Positions 27,992 through 38,080 are shown, counted from the first letter of the stretch. The stretch: DNA of 64,000 nucleotides from Marinobacter sp. es.048 (GCF_900188435.1 NZ_FYFA01000002.1:434001-498000); one strand, 5' to 3'. A program made the numbers and translations. Notes: generated from the letters alone by a model not told the origin.

Positions 27992-29110
27992 TCAGCTGTC
28001 CGAACGTACAATGATCGAGTCTTCCTGTTCCTTGCGACGTGCCACTTCCTCGCGAATCAGGCGCTCCAGATCATCAGTCAGTGTGGCGTTGTCCAGCTTC
28101 TGGTTTGGCTTGCCTGCCATGTAGAAAAGATTCTTGGGGCTACCACCAGTAAGTCCGAGGTCGGCAACTTTAGCTTCACCCGGTCCATTGACGATGCATC
28201 CGATAATGGCCACATCGAGGGAGTCATTCACATCCTCCAGTCTCGCCTCCAGATCATTCATGGTCTGGATGACATCAAAGTTCTGACGTGAACAGCTCGG
28301 ACAGGCGATGAAATTGATGCCGCGGCTTCGCAGGCGAAGACTCTTTAGAATATCGAAACCCACTTTGATTTCCTGCACCGGGTCCGCCGCGAGAGACACC
28401 CGTATGGTGTCGCCGATGCCATCCATCAGAAGCATGCCAAGACCAATGGAAGATTTAACCGTGCCCGAACGCAGGCCACCGGCTTCGGTAATACCCAAAT
28501 GCAGCGGCTGCTCAATCTGTTGGGCGATCTTGCGGTAGGCATCCACGGTCATGAACACCTCGGACGCTTTCAGGCTCACCTTGAAGTCCTGGAAGTCATG
28601 ACGATCCAGGATATCAATGTGGCGCATGGCGGATTCCACCAGCGCGTCTGCCGTGGGCTCACCGTATTTACGCTGAAGTGATTTCTCCAGAGAACCGGCA
28701 TTCACACCGATACGAATAGGAATGTTGCCGTCCCGGGCTGCACTGATAACAGCACTGACGCGATCATCGCGACCGATATTCCCCGGGTTGATACGAAGAC
28801 AGTCGACACCCAACTCCGCCACCCTGAGGGCGATTTTGTGATCGAAGTGTATGTCCGCGACCAGCGGCAGGGATACCTGCTCCCGAATCTTTCCGAACGC
28901 CTCTGCAGCGTCCATGGAAGGCACAGAAACCCGCACGATGTCCGCACCCGCTTCCTGCAGTGCTGTGATCTGGCCAACCGTGGCCTCCACGTCGCAGGTG
29001 TTGGTGTTGGTCATGCTCTGCACCGCAATCGGCGCGTCGCCACCCACAGGAACATTGCCCACCATGATCTGGCGGGACTTGCGTCTGATAATCGGAGAAT
29101 CCTGTTTCAT
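27992..29110 (-). CDS. ispG: 4-hydroxy-3-methylbut-2-enyl-diphosphate synthase (flavodoxin)
   Basis: 372 residues. Converts MEcPP to HMBPP in the non-mevalonate isoprenoid pathway, using a 4Fe-4S cluster. The TIM-barrel half includes [20 protein letters not shown] and RINPGN. The C-terminal cluster ligands are in [11 protein letters not shown] and [10 protein letters not shown]. Length is normal. Part of the conserved pilW-rodZ-ispG-hisS order. Confidence 0.97.
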   Translation of the reverse strand: MKQDSPIIRRKSRQIMVGNVPVGGDAPIAVQSMTNTNTCDVEATVGQITALQEAGADIVRVSVPSMDAAEAFGKIREQVSLPLVADIHFDHKIALRVAELGVDCLRINPGNIGRDDRVSAVISAARDGNIPIRIGVNAGSLEKSLQRKYGEPTADALVESAMRHIDILDRHDFQDFKVSLKASEVFMTVDAYRKIAQQIEQPLHLGITEAGGLRSGTVKSSIGLGMLLMDGIGDTIRVSLAADPVQEIKVGFDILKSLRLRSRGINFIACPSCSRQNFDVIQTMNDLEARLEDVNDSLDVAIIGCIVNGPGEAKVADLGLTGGSPKNLFYMAGKPNQKLDNATLTDDLERLIREEVARRKEQEDSIIVRSDS

Positions 29111-29145
29111 GTCTTACTGACCGATATAGAAAATTTGATCAAGTT

Positions 29146-30171
29146 TCAGATTGTCAGGGTAAATTCTGACCGGTTGTTGACAACCCGGTAGCCACCGATA
29201 TCCACAGGCTCACCCTCGAAACGGATGGATTCGACCGCATCAACCGCGCCAATTACAACCCGTAGCGGTGCTGGTCCGGCAACATCAATCTGATCTCCGT
29301 TGCGCTGAAGCGAATTTACCAACCGGTTACCCGCGGCATCACTGACCTGAACCCAACAATCATCGCTGAAGCGAATCTCAAGGCGACCGGTGTCCGCCAC
29401 TTCAGACAGCCCGTTTGGATTTTCAAGCACCGGCTCGGGAGTCTGAACAACCGCAGGAATCTGCTCGGTGACCGCCCCGGCAGGCTCCGACCGTGTGTCT
29501 TCAACAGTTGCCGTATCTGCCATTTCTATTGGAGCCTGAGCCTCGCCAGCATCCGGTTCAATCGCTTCCACCAACGATTCCCGCTGCTCTGCGGCCACCG
29601 CATCTGATTCCACGACCGCAGGCTCCGGATTTTCAACACGCGCTACCACTTCAGGCTCGGAGCGTTCTGACTCGGCCAATGCCTCCGTCTCACCCTGACC
29701 TTCTGGTGCAACCTCAGGCTCTGTTACCGCCTCCGAGGGCGCCGCACCCTGCTCAGGAACCAGGAAGGTAAAGGCCAGATAACCGGCAATGCCCAGAACG
29801 ACCAGGAAGAAAAGAGCTTTTGCCAGCTGGCGTTTCCGACGTCTGCGACGCTCGATATCAACCAGAGGATTGGCTTCCTGCTCCTGTTCTCTCTGTTGCC
29901 GGATTGGCTCCAGTTCCTGATCCAGATCGGCAATCACCGCATCCGCATCCAGCCCCACCTGTTCTGCATAAGCCCTGACATACCCTTTCAGAAAGAGTTC
30001 ACTGTCAATCTGGCTGTAATCTCCCGACTCTATCGCCTGTATGACTGACGGGCGCAAATGCTGCGCTGCGGCGACATCCCCGGTACCAAGACCGGCTTTT
30101 TCCCGTGCCTTCTGAAGCTGCTGCCCTACGGGCTCCTTCATCGCTGGCTGTGAGTTTTCTTCAGTTGCCAT
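29146..30171 (-). CDS. rodZ: RodZ-type cytoskeletal/HTH membrane protein
   Basis: 341 residues. A Xre-like helix-turn-helix (about residues 15-75) is followed by an Arg/Lys-rich stretch and one membrane span (about 115-138). Next comes a long acidic Glu/Val/Pro/Ala linker (about 140-255), then a C-terminal DUF4115 beta domain. RodZ links MreB to the envelope and sets rod shape. The ATG at 30171 lies inside the end of pilW (11-base overlap), with AAGGTG about 10 bases upstream. Confidence 0.92.
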   Translation of the reverse strand: MATEENSQPAMKEPVGQQLQKAREKAGLGTGDVAAAQHLRPSVIQAIESGDYSQIDSELFLKGYVRAYAEQVGLDADAVIADLDQELEPIRQQREQEQEANPLVDIERRRRRKRQLAKALFFLVVLGIAGYLAFTFLVPEQGAAPSEAVTEPEVAPEGQGETEALAESERSEPEVVARVENPEPAVVESDAVAAEQRESLVEAIEPDAGEAQAPIEMADTATVEDTRSEPAGAVTEQIPAVVQTPEPVLENPNGLSEVADTGRLEIRFSDDCWVQVSDAAGNRLVNSLQRNGDQIDVAGPAPLRVVIGAVDAVESIRFEGEPVDIGGYRVVNNRSEFTLTI

Positions 30172-30967
30172 TAGAAATCAGCACCTTATATTGTTGGTAT
30201 TCGACTGACTCCGGAAATTTGTTTCTGAGCTGAAGCGCAAGGCTCGCTTCCTGGTTTTCATCACTGTAATAGCGCGCAATACGGATGCCGGTAAGAAGGC
30301 TCTCCGGTGAGTGAACCAGGCGCTGATTTCTTTGCATCAGTGAAATCAGGCGCGAATAGTAACGAGCCGCATCGTCGTAATTGCCGGTTTCAACAGAAAC
30401 CCGTGAAAGCGCCAACAAGGAGCGGGCATCGCCTCGAGTCAGCTCCACCGACCGGCGATAGGACGTGGCAGCAGCCTCAAGCTCGCCGAGCCGTTCCTGA
30501 GTCATGCCCAGGTTAAAGAATACGGAGCCGCGATCCTGATAACCGGTGTCCCGGGTGGCAGCGCGGAACTGGTCGCGAGCATCGTCCATCCGATCCTGCC
30601 CGAACAGAAAAGCACCGTAATAAACCCGCGCCCTGGTATAGGCCGGATCCTCGGAAATCGCCTTTTTGAAGTTACGCTCGGCCAGCTCCGGCTCACCCTC
30701 GGCGTTATAAACCAGGCCCATGGCTGCCCTGGCGCCAGGATCATCTGAATCCAGCTTGAGCGCTCTGTCCAGATGATGACGGGCCCGCTCAAGATTACCC
30801 TGGCCGATATAAGCGGTGGCCAGTTTCACATAGTTATCGAGGGCTTCCTGCCGATCCGCTTCCCGTGAAAAACGACTGTCAGTAGTAGTAACACAACCTG
30901 TAACCAGCAGAGTCAGCAGCATAGCGGCTAACATGGAAGAACGGCGGTTTGCTGGTGCTGTTATCAC
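30161..30967 (-). CDS. pilW: type IV pilus biogenesis/stability protein PilW (PilF-like pilotin)
   Basis: 268 residues from a GTG at 30967, supported by AAGGGG at 6-base spacing; the ATG at 30934 has none. Lipoprotein signal with lipobox VTGC at about residue 25. The body has about six TPR repeats, for example NYVKLATAYIGQGNLERA and AALGLVYNAEGEPELA-like units. In Pseudomonas the lipoprotein PilF is the pilotin for PilQ secretin. The neighbours rlmN and rodZ are the usual ones. Confidence 0.92.
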   Translation of the reverse strand: MITAPANRRSSMLAAMLLTLLVTGCVTTTDSRFSREADRQEALDNYVKLATAYIGQGNLERARHHLDRALKLDSDDPGARAAMGLVYNAEGEPELAERNFKKAISEDPAYTRARVYYGAFLFGQDRMDDARDQFRAATRDTGYQDRGSVFFNLGMTQERLGELEAAATSYRRSVELTRGDARSLLALSRVSVETGNYDDAARYYSRLISLMQRNQRLVHSPESLLTGIRIARYYSDENQEASLALQLRNKFPESVEYQQYKVLISNGN

Positions 30968-31008
30968 GGGTGTCCCCTTCCTCGATTGGGCTACAAGGCG
31001 TTCCTGGT

Positions 31009-32121
31009 TCAGGGGTTCACCTGCTGAACCTGAATGTACCTCTGGCTACGACGGGTTCTGTCTTCAACCCGACCTACCAGCTGACCACAAGCGGCATCGA
31101 TATCGTCGCCCCGGGTGGTTCTGATGGTCGCAATATAGCCAGCCTCATTCAGAACCGTCTGGAACCGTCGGGTCGCATTCATACTCGGCCTTCGGAAATC
31201 GCTCTCCGGGAACGGGTTGAATGGGATCAGATTGATCTTGCACGGCAGATCCCGCAAAATCACCGCGAGCTCTTGGGCGTGCTCCGGTTGATCATTCATC
31301 CCCTCAATCACGGTGTACTCTATCGTAGCCTTGCGCTTGTCCGGCAACCGGGCAAAGTAGCGCTTGGTCGCGGCCAGCAATTCGGCAATCGGGTACTTTT
31401 TATTCAACGGAACCAGTTTGTTACGCAGTTCATCATTCGGCGCATGCAGGGAAATGGCCAGTGAAACATCGGTAACTTCCGACAACCGGTCCAAAGCCGG
31501 TACAACACCTGACGTGCTCAGGGTGACCCGGCGCTTGGAGATCCCATAGGCCAGATCCTCCATCATAAGGTTCATGGCATCTACGACATTGTCGAAATTG
31601 AGCAGGGGCTCGCCCATCCCCATCATCACCACATTGGTAATCGGCCGATCCGGGCCCGGCTCAAAAGGCATGAAGGCCTTGCGCGCAACCCAAACCTGGC
31701 CGATGACTTCTGCCGCGGTGAGATTGCGGTTGAACCCGCGCTTTCCCGTGGAGCAAAAGGTACAGTCGAGACTGCAACCGATCTGTGACGAAACGCAAAG
31801 CGTGCCTCGCTCCCCATCCGGAATCAGCACGGTCTCGACGCTGTTGCCATTGTCCATGCGCATCACCCATTTGCGGGTACCGTCTTTGGACGTTTCGTCG
31901 TAAACCACTTCGGGACCACGGATCTCGGCAACCTGCTTCAGTTTTTCCCGCAGCGCCTTGCTCATATTGGTCATTTGATCGAAGTCATCAGCGCCACGCT
32001 GATGGATCCACTGTAGAACCTGAGTGGCACGAAAACGCTTCTCCCCCAGGGTTTCGAAGAAAGCCTCGAGCTTTGCTTTCGGCATCCCCAGAAGATTGGT
32101 TTTTTCAGCGGCCGCTGTCAT
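31009..32121 (-). CDS. rlmN: dual-specificity 23S rRNA/tRNA A2 methyltransferase RlmN
   Basis: 370 residues, radical SAM enzyme that methylates C2 of A2503 in 23S rRNA and A37 in some tRNAs. The cluster motif C-x3-C-x2-C is [11 protein letters not shown]-binding GMGEPLLN and the C-terminal mechanistic Cys in DAACGQL are present. The ATG follows GAGG at 8-base spacing. It lies between ndk and pilW, the conserved context. Confidence 0.97.
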   Translation of the reverse strand: MTAAAEKTNLLGMPKAKLEAFFETLGEKRFRATQVLQWIHQRGADDFDQMTNMSKALREKLKQVAEIRGPEVVYDETSKDGTRKWVMRMDNGNSVETVLIPDGERGTLCVSSQIGCSLDCTFCSTGKRGFNRNLTAAEVIGQVWVARKAFMPFEPGPDRPITNVVMMGMGEPLLNFDNVVDAMNLMMEDLAYGISKRRVTLSTSGVVPALDRLSEVTDVSLAISLHAPNDELRNKLVPLNKKYPIAELLAATKRYFARLPDKRKATIEYTVIEGMNDQPEHAQELAVILRDLPCKINLIPFNPFPESDFRRPSMNATRRFQTVLNEAGYIATIRTTRGDDIDAACGQLVGRVEDRTRRSQRYIQVQQVNP

Positions 32122-32184
32122 TTCATAACCTCGATCAGATAATCAATTCGGAGGCGACCGAACGATCGCCTCCGATCAACGCAA

Positions 32185-32613
32185 TCAGCCCCGCGGGCAG
32201 ATCTCGTTGTCATTGAAGAAGTAAGCGATTTCGCGCTCGGCAGAAGCCGCGGAATCAGAGCCGTGGACGGCGTTCGCGTCGATAGAAGATGCGAAATCCG
32301 CACGAATAGTGCCGGCATCGGCTTCTTTCGGATTGGTCGCGCCCATCAGATCACGATTTTTCAGGATCGCGCCTTCGCCTTCCAGGACCTGCACAACCAC
32401 CGGACCGGAGGTCATGAATGCAACCAGGTCGTTAAAGAACGGACGCTCTTTGTGCTCTGCGTAAAAACCTTCTGCCTGCTCCTGGGTGAGGTGCATCATT
32501 TTGGCAGCAACAATGTTCAGGCCAGCTTTCTCGAAGCGGCTGTAGATTTCACCGATCACGTTTTTTGCTACCGCGTCAGGCTTGATAATCGAGAGCGTGC
32601 GCTCAGTTGCCAT
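32185..32613 (-). CDS. ndk: nucleoside-diphosphate kinase
   Basis: 142 residues. Balances NTP pools through a phospho-His intermediate. The N-terminus [27 protein letters not shown], and the active-site His in the [12 protein letters not shown] motif are intact. The ATG follows TGGAGAAAGACC. In related genomes it lies beyond the isc cluster; here it directly follows iscS. Confidence 0.97.
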   Translation of the reverse strand: MATERTLSIIKPDAVAKNVIGEIYSRFEKAGLNIVAAKMMHLTQEQAEGFYAEHKERPFFNDLVAFMTSGPVVVQVLEGEGAILKNRDLMGATNPKEADAGTIRADFASSIDANAVHGSDSAASAEREIAYFFNDNEICPRG

Positions 32614-32655
32614 GGTCTTTCTCCAGTTTGTGGATGGTTAAAATTCTGGCCTGCG

Positions 32656-32661
32656 ATTATA
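32656..32661 (-). promoter_or_regulatory. possible -10 element of the ndk promoter
   Basis: A perfect TATAAT (minus strand) sits 43 bases before the ndk start, in the 68-base gap after iscS. No good -35 box is at the right distance, so the call is weak. Confidence 0.4.
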
Positions 32662-32681
32662 CGCAGTCCGGGGCAAACTTC

Positions 32682-33830
32682 CTACCGCACTGCGCGGAGC
32701 CGGCTAACAACATCAACTATTTGCGAGCTGGCAAAGACCATTTCCTCTTCCGTGGTATACCGGCCGATGGAAAAACGCAGCGCCCGATGGGCCTGTTCAT
32801 CACTCAACCCAATGCCACGGAGTACGTATGAGGGCTCTACCGTGGCTGAAGCGCAGGCCGAACCGGACGATACCGCCAGATCCCGGAGGCCCAGCATCAG
32901 GGACTCCGCATCTACCCCTTCAAAGGAAAGATTCAGGATGCCTGGAACGCGCCGGGATTCACTGCCGTTGAGGGTGACACCCTCGAGAGACTGGAGCCCC
33001 GCCAAAAACGACTCGCGCAGAGCCTCCAGCTTCTCCACCTCCTCCTCAAGCGCAGATTGGGCGATGGCGAACGCCTTCCCCATACCGACAATCTGGTGGG
33101 TAGGGAGTGTTCCTGAACGCATCCCTCGCTCATGCCCACCACCATGAATCTGCGCCTCAATACGAACATCCGGTGAACGCCTGACATACAAGGCGCCAAC
33201 GCCCTTCGGGCCATAGACCTTGTGCCCGGAAAGCGCTAACAGATCCACTGGCATGGAGCTGACATCAATTGCCATCTTGCCGGCGGCCTGGGCGGCGTCC
33301 ACGTGAAAAAGAATGCCCCTTTGACGCAATTCAGCACCAATGGCGGCAATATCGTTAATAGTTCCCAGCTCGTTATTCACCAACATCAGGCTCACGAGGA
33401 CGGTATTTTTCTTCAGCGCATCCAACACCTGATCTAAACCGATGGCTCCATCGGCTGCCGGATCCAGCCAAGTGACTTCAGTACCCTGATGCTCGAGCCA
33501 CTTGCAGGTATCAACAACCGCTTTGTGCTCGATCCTGGATGTAACAATATGAACGCCCTGCCGGCCGGCAACCGCACCCTTGATGGCAAGGTTGTCTGAT
33601 TCCGTTGCACCCGATGTCCAGACAATTTCCCGTGGATCAGCGTGAACGAGGCTGGCGACCTGTTTGCGTGCAGCTTCCACTGCAGCTTCTGCCTGCCAAC
33701 CATAGGCGTGGGTGCGGGATGCAGGATTGCCGAATACATCATCCAGCGTGAGGTATTTCATCATTTCATCGGCAACGGCTGGATCAACGGGCGTCGTAGC
33801 CGCGTAGTCCATATAAACGGGCTTTTTCAT
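32682..33830 (-). CDS. iscS: cysteine desulfurase, IscS-type
   Basis: 382 residues from the ATG at 33830 ([16 protein letters not shown]), which matches IscS. The frame is open upstream to 33953 but would add 41 unrelated residues overlapping iscR. PLP Lys is in [10 protein letters not shown] and the catalytic Cys in the group I loop SSGSACASA; the C-terminal [10 protein letters not shown] is typical. It supplies sulfur from cysteine. It follows iscR by 22 bases. No iscU, iscA, hscBA or fdx follows, since ndk begins 68 bases after the stop. It is slightly shorter than E. coli IscS (404). Confidence 0.93.
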   Translation of the reverse strand: MKKPVYMDYAATTPVDPAVADEMMKYLTLDDVFGNPASRTHAYGWQAEAAVEAARKQVASLVHADPREIVWTSGATESDNLAIKGAVAGRQGVHIVTSRIEHKAVVDTCKWLEHQGTEVTWLDPAADGAIGLDQVLDALKKNTVLVSLMLVNNELGTINDIAAIGAELRQRGILFHVDAAQAAGKMAIDVSSMPVDLLALSGHKVYGPKGVGALYVRRSPDVRIEAQIHGGGHERGMRSGTLPTHQIVGMGKAFAIAQSALEEEVEKLEALRESFLAGLQSLEGVTLNGSESRRVPGILNLSFEGVDAESLMLGLRDLAVSSGSACASATVEPSYVLRGIGLSDEQAHRALRFSIGRYTTEEEMVFASSQIVDVVSRLRAVR

Positions 33831-33852
33831 GGATTCCGGAAACTTGTTGATG

Positions 33853-34350
33853 TCAGGCCGGCGCCTGATCGGACAGGCGTTCGGTATTGATGGTTTCAGA
33901 GCCACTGTCGGACTGGCGGCGATTCTGCCGGTCCGCAACCTGGCGAATTTCATGCTTTCTCATCAGATCTCCGAGACTGATCTCACTGAGAAACTGATGA
34001 ATCTGATCACTAAGATCAGACCAGAGATGGTGGGTCAGGCATTTCTCGCCATTCTGGCAATCACCTTTGTTGCCGCACCGCGTCGTATCCAGCGATTCGC
34101 TGACGGCATCAACAACTTCGGCAATGTACAGATCAGCCGCAGGACGACTGAGCCTGTATCCACCACCGGGACCGCGAATACTGACTACGAGCTTCTGGCG
34201 GCGGAGACGGGAGAAAAGCTGTTCCAGATAGGACAGTGAGATTTCCTGACGGGCCGAAATATCGGCGAGACTCACCGGCCCCTGGTCTCCATGCAGAGCC
34301 AGATCCAGCATTGCCGTTACGGCATAGCGGCCTTTGGTGGTCAACTTCAT
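33853..34350 (-). CDS. iscR: Fe-S cluster assembly transcriptional regulator IscR
   Basis: 165 residues, Rrf2 family. The winged HTH covers about residues 1-75. The [2Fe-2S] ligands are exactly at the E. coli positions: Cys92, Cys98, Cys104 and His107 ([18 protein letters not shown]). It senses cluster status and represses the isc operon in its holo form. First gene of iscR-iscS. An IscR-like site overlaps its promoter. Confidence 0.97.
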   Translation of the reverse strand: MKLTTKGRYAVTAMLDLALHGDQGPVSLADISARQEISLSYLEQLFSRLRRQKLVVSIRGPGGGYRLSRPAADLYIAEVVDAVSESLDTTRCGNKGDCQNGEKCLTHHLWSDLSDQIHQFLSEISLGDLMRKHEIRQVADRQNRRQSDSGSETINTERLSDQAPA

Positions 34351-34395
34351 AGTGTCAGCCCCATGACGGGATTGAATCTCAAAAACGCAGCTGAG

Positions 34396-34427
34396 AGTAT
34401 GAATTGACCAACCATTTCAGTCAAGTA
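34396..34427 (-). promoter_or_regulatory. iscR promoter with an overlapping type 1 IscR site
   Basis: On the minus strand TTGACT (34424-34419), a 17-base spacer and CATACT (34401-34396). The -35 lies within ATACTTGACTGAAAT (34427-34413), which fits the first half of the known type 1 IscR site ATASYYGACTRWWWYAGTCRRSTAT at every position. The second half (down to 34403) is poor. The site begins one base after the cysE stop. This suggests autoregulation, as in E. coli. Confidence 0.65.
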
Positions 34428-34428
34428 T

Positions 34429-35202
34429 TCACCGGCGCACCTCATCGTCGTCGCGAACGCAATCAAAGTCCTCTTCCTGTAACGGTGGCAACTCGCCGTT
34501 CTGGTACTCGCTGTTCACCTTGCGCAGAGCCTTGCACATGTTCTCGATGCGGTCATCCACCGCATGCATGTGATCAAGCAACGAGCGCATGGCCCGGGCA
34601 ACCGGGTCTGGCATTTCCTCTGTGACACCATAGGCATCGAAGCCCATGCGTTCTTCCATCTCCTTGCGACGCGCATCATCTTCGCCTTTGCGCTTGATGA
34701 TGACGCGCCCCGGAATACCAACCACCGTTGCACCCGCGGGCACTTCCTTGGTAACTACTGAATTGGAACCGATCTTGGCACCCTCGCCTACTTCAAACGG
34801 CCCCAGAATCTTCGCTCCGGCACCAACCACTACACTGTCACCGATCGTGGGATGGCGCTTACCCTTGTTCCAGCTGGTTCCGCCAAGGGTGACCCCTTGA
34901 TAGAGGGTCACGTCATCGCCGATCACCGTGGTCTCGCCAATAACCACGCCCATGCCATGATCAATGAAGAACCGGCGGCCAATGGTTGCCCCAGGATGGA
35001 TCTCGATGCCGGTTAGCCACCGGGCAATGGTGGAAATAGTGCGAGCAAGCCATTTCAGACCGAGACTCCACAACCAGTGAGAAAACCGATGAAAAAGCAG
35101 TGCGTGCAAACCGGGGTAATTAGTCAGCACCTCAAAGGTGTTCCTGGCGGCGGGATCCCGGTGGAACACGCTGTTTATGTCTTCCCGCAAACGCTCAAAC
35201 AT
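34429..35202 (-). CDS. cysE: serine O-acetyltransferase
   Basis: 257 residues from the ATG at 35202 ([13 protein letters not shown]), preferred because GGA lies 8 bases upstream. The ATG at 35208 adds two residues. The left-handed beta-helix hexapeptide repeats carry [31 protein letters not shown] and VGAGAKILG. It makes O-acetylserine for cysteine synthesis. Its first bases overlap the trmJ end by 8. It precedes iscR-iscS, linking cysteine supply and desulfuration. Confidence 0.95.
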   Translation of the reverse strand: MFERLREDINSVFHRDPAARNTFEVLTNYPGLHALLFHRFSHWLWSLGLKWLARTISTIARWLTGIEIHPGATIGRRFFIDHGMGVVIGETTVIGDDVTLYQGVTLGGTSWNKGKRHPTIGDSVVVGAGAKILGPFEVGEGAKIGSNSVVTKEVPAGATVVGIPGRVIIKRKGEDDARRKEMEERMGFDAYGVTEEMPDPVARAMRSLLDHMHAVDDRIENMCKALRKVNSEYQNGELPPLQEEDFDCVRDDDEVRR

Positions 35203-36058
35203 GGCCATTATCCTGTTCCGTCGCCGAAGTGCCGGCCTCGGTTGATTTGCTGTTATTCCGCGTGCCTGCCGCTTTTTGAACGGCAGTGAGAATACCCCTG
35301 AGAATATTGATTTCCATTTGATCCAGTCTGGCCCGCTGGAACAGTCGCCGCAAGCGCGTCATCAGTTGTCTCGGGTTCTCCCGTCGATGGAAATCCACAT
35401 CAATAAGCACCTGCTCCAGGTGCCCGAAAAAGCCCTCGACATCGTGAACTTTGGCGGGCGGCACGTCCCAGCCTTCGTCCCCGGGCCTGGTCATCGACTT
35501 TAAGTATGGGCTCCCCTCACCACCTTCAAGGCTTCGCAGATAATACATCCGCAATTCATAGCACATGACCTGTACCGCCATGGCCAGATTAAGGGAGCTG
35601 TAATCCGGGTTGGAGGGAATATGGATGTGATAGTGACAACGCTGCAGCTCGTCGTTGCTGAGACCATGGTTTTCTCTTCCGAATACCATGGCAACCGGGC
35701 CGTTTTCAGCATGCCCTGCGGCAGCAGCTGCAGCCTCAGGTGGCGCACAGACCGGCCAGGGCACCTTCCTTCCCCGGGCACTCGTACCCATAACCAGCAC
35801 ACAATCAGCCAGAGCATCATCCAGAGAAGAAACAACCTGGGCATTATCGAGCACATCCGAAGCACCGGCTGCGCGCGCATACGAAGTCTCATCCGGAAAG
35901 GAACAGGGATTAACCAGCCACAAATTACCCAGCCCCATGTTCTTCATGGCCCGGGCGACAGCACCAATGTTGCCCGAATGGGATGTCTCTACGAGAACAA
36001 TCCGGATCTGATCCTGAAATGTCTCCGTCCCTTCCTGTGGAAGTGCGCTTTTGTGCAT
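35195..36058 (-). CDS. trmJ: tRNA (cytidine/uridine-2'-O-)-methyltransferase TrmJ
   Basis: 287 residues from the ATG at 36058; an in-frame TTG at 36073 is less likely. SPOUT fold: [25 protein letters not shown] at the N-terminus (shown here in part as [12 protein letters not shown]), [14 protein letters not shown], and the knot segment [16 protein letters not shown]. It methylates position 32 of the tRNA anticodon loop. The C-terminal extension is helical. It overlaps cysE and is divergent from the suhB-like gene. Confidence 0.94.
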   Translation of the reverse strand: MHKSALPQEGTETFQDQIRIVLVETSHSGNIGAVARAMKNMGLGNLWLVNPCSFPDETSYARAAGASDVLDNAQVVSSLDDALADCVLVMGTSARGRKVPWPVCAPPEAAAAAAGHAENGPVAMVFGRENHGLSNDELQRCHYHIHIPSNPDYSSLNLAMAVQVMCYELRMYYLRSLEGGEGSPYLKSMTRPGDEGWDVPPAKVHDVEGFFGHLEQVLIDVDFHRRENPRQLMTRLRRLFQRARLDQMEINILRGILTAVQKAAGTRNNSKSTEAGTSATEQDNGHV

Positions 36059-36199
36059 TGTCAGCAAGCCCAAGGTTATTGATCAGGGCAGCAATGATAG
36101 CAGAAAGCACCCGCACCCTGCCCCTCCGGAGAACCCGTAACCTCTGGTTATCCGTGCTATTGCTGAGTCAAAAAACATACAAGCGGGGTGATCTTTTGC

Positions 36200-36205
36200 T
36201 ATGAT
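36200..36205 (+). promoter_or_regulatory. extended -10 element upstream of the suhB-like gene
   Basis: TATGAT preceded by TGC (TTTTGCTATGAT), 25 bases before the ATG at 36230. No good -35 is seen. It would give a very short leader. Confidence 0.45.
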
Positions 36206-36229
36206 ACCCGGCCTTCACACACCCGGATA

Positions 36230-37042
36230 ATGAACACTCAGATGCAACCAGCTATTAAAATGGCCCTGCGCGTCGCGCGTCAGGGGTCCGATTATCTGAA
36301 AGCCCATTTCGAGCGTCAGGAACCCACTGGCAAGGACGACTCAGAACGCCGTCGTCAGCTGGAGCGGGTTGAGCAGTCTATCTACGACAACTTTGCCGAA
36401 CAGCTCGAAAAAGCCTACAAGGACCACAGCATCGCGCCTTTGAACGAAGCGAATGCCGGAACCAGCGAGAAAAGCTGGCATATTTTTCCTGTCCTGGGCC
36501 GTGAGAATTTCCTTCGGGGTATTCCGGAGTTTGCTCTGGCACTGTCCCAGAAGAAGAATAACCGCACTGAAAACCTGCTTCTGGTAAATCCCGTTACCGG
36601 CGAAGAATACTCCGCCAGCCGCGGCCACGGCGCCGCGCTGAACAGCCGCCGGGTTCGCGCTTCGGAAATCAAACTGCCAGAGAAAGCAGCCATCGCCACC
36701 AACCTGCTGGACCAGGCCCGGAAGAGCGAGGATCCGATGCTCTGGGGCGAAATGGCCGCTGTACTGGCACGGGATTCCGGCATGTTCCGTACCTCCGGCT
36801 GTGTAGTACTGGATATCGCCCGGGTTTCCGCGGGCCTGATGGACGCGGCGATCATTTTCCGCCCCGAAGCATCCGATCTGGATCTTGGCGTCACACTCGC
36901 TATGGAATCCGGCGCACTGACTGGTGACTTCTCTGGCAACCCGTCTACCGGTAACGCCCGACAGCTGGTAGTGGCAAACCCGAAACTGTTCCGCGAAGTC
37001 CTGAAAGTGCTGCATCCGTTCCGGGGCCGCCTGCCTCGCTGA
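36230..37042 (+). CDS. suhB: SuhB-like inositol monophosphatase-family protein with lost catalytic residues
   Basis: 270 residues from the ATG at 36230; an ATG at 36242 is also possible. Position next to trmJ-cysE-iscR is that of suhB in Pseudomonas. The family fold is recognisable: QPAIKMALRVARQG at the start, YSASRGHGAALNSRRVR, RTSGCVVLDIARVSAGLMDA and GALTGDFSG. The metal site is not conserved. DPLDGTTNF of active enzymes reads FPVLGRENF at residues 86-94, the EE(S/T)G region reads NEANAG, and WDxAAG is replaced by ASDLDLG. It is probably not a phosphatase. E. coli SuhB also acts in rRNA antitermination, a role that does not need catalysis, so a structural role is plausible. Confidence 0.85.
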   Translation: MNTQMQPAIKMALRVARQGSDYLKAHFERQEPTGKDDSERRRQLERVEQSIYDNFAEQLEKAYKDHSIAPLNEANAGTSEKSWHIFPVLGRENFLRGIPEFALALSQKKNNRTENLLLVNPVTGEEYSASRGHGAALNSRRVRASEIKLPEKAAIATNLLDQARKSEDPMLWGEMAAVLARDSGMFRTSGCVVLDIARVSAGLMDAAIIFRPEASDLDLGVTLAMESGALTGDFSGNPSTGNARQLVVANPKLFREVLKVLHPFRGRLPR

Positions 37043-37058
37043 GGCTTCCGGCTCTAGC

Positions 37059-37104
37059 GGGCATAAAAAAACCGCCAACATTCTGTGGCGGTTTTTTTAT
37101 GCCC
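37059..37104. terminator. bidirectional terminator between suhB-like gene and secF
   Basis: GGGCATAAAAAAACCGCCA and its complement TGGCGGTTTTTTTATGCCC surround an 8-base loop. Both strands end in a T run, fitting the convergent ends of the two genes. Confidence 0.92.
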
Positions 37105-37126
37105 GAAACTGGTGAAACAGATGCGG

Positions 37127-38080
37127 TTACATCCTGTTCAGCCACTCCGGCGGCTCTTCTTGCTCATCGGCGTTTTCCGCGCCTTCTTTTGGCGGCACGA
37201 TCAGGTCGTCACGGGACACGCCCATAACCATCAGAAGGTTCGCGGACACGTAGATCGATGAGTAGGTACCAACAATCACACCAATAATCAAAGCCAGGGC
37301 GAAGTTGTTGATCGCCTCACCACCGAGGAAGTACAGCGCCAACAGTACAATCAAGGTAGTACCAGAGGTATTGATTGTCCGGGCAATGGTCTGATGAATT
37401 GACTCATTGATAATGTCCCAGGGTCCACCCACGCGCATCTTGCGGAAATTTTCCCGGATCCGGTCCGCAACAACGATGGTATCGTTCAGCGAGTAACCGA
37501 TAACCGCAAGCAGGGCTGCCAGTACTGTAAGGTCGAAGGTCCACTGGAACAACGCAAAGACACCCAGAACGATAATTACATCGTGAGCAAGCGGTACCAC
37601 CGAGGCAATACCGAACTTGAACTGGAATCGCATGCCCACATAGATCAGGACTACGGCAAGGGCGATCAACAAGCCAAGGCCGCTATCTTCCTTGAGCTCT
37701 TCACCAACCTGGGAGCCCACAAACTCGGAACTTACCAGTTCAAGCTCTGCGCCACCCTCCTCGAGGGTTCGGGTAACTTCCGGCGCCAGTTGATCATTAT
37801 CAGCCTCGGCCATCCGCACCAACACCGTAGTGTCAGCCCCAAAGTTCTGGACAGAAAACTGCTCGTACCCGGCAGCCGTCAGCCTGGAGCGGATTTCATC
37901 AAGTTGCGGAGCCTCGGCGTATTCAAATTCAACAGAGGTACCGCCGGTGAAGTCCATACCCAGGTTCAGGCCACGGACAGCCAATAGGGCAATAGAAATA
38001 ACGATCAGCGAAATGGAGATTACGGAAGCAATCTTCCGCAACCCCATGAAATCAAACGGTTGCTTTTGATCTTCAGACAT
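37127..38080 (-). CDS. secF: protein translocase subunit SecF
   Basis: 317 residues from the ATG at 38080, supported by GGAGG 11 bases upstream; the open frame before it lies inside secD. Six membrane spans of the RND type and the family motif GLNLGMDFTGGTSVEF are present. TM4-6 contain YSLNDTIVVADRIREN. With SecD and YajC it uses the proton gradient to assist Sec export. It overlaps secD by 8 bases. Confidence 0.96.
   Translation of the reverse strand: MSEDQKQPFDFMGLRKIASVISISLIVISIALLAVRGLNLGMDFTGGTSVEFEYAEAPQLDEIRSRLTAAGYEQFSVQNFGADTTVLVRMAEADNDQLAPEVTRTLEEGGAELELVSSEFVGSQVGEELKEDSGLGLLIALAVVLIYVGMRFQFKFGIASVVPLAHDVIIVLGVFALFQWTFDLTVLAALLAVIGYSLNDTIVVADRIRENFRKMRVGGPWDIINESIHQTIARTINTSGTTLIVLLALYFLGGEAINNFALALIIGVIVGTYSSIYVSANLLMVMGVSRDDLIVPPKEGAENADEQEEPPEWLNRM

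Noticed and set aside
33831..33953. 41-codon extension upstream of iscS
   Set aside because: It overlaps iscR, and the family N-terminus begins at the ATG at 33830.
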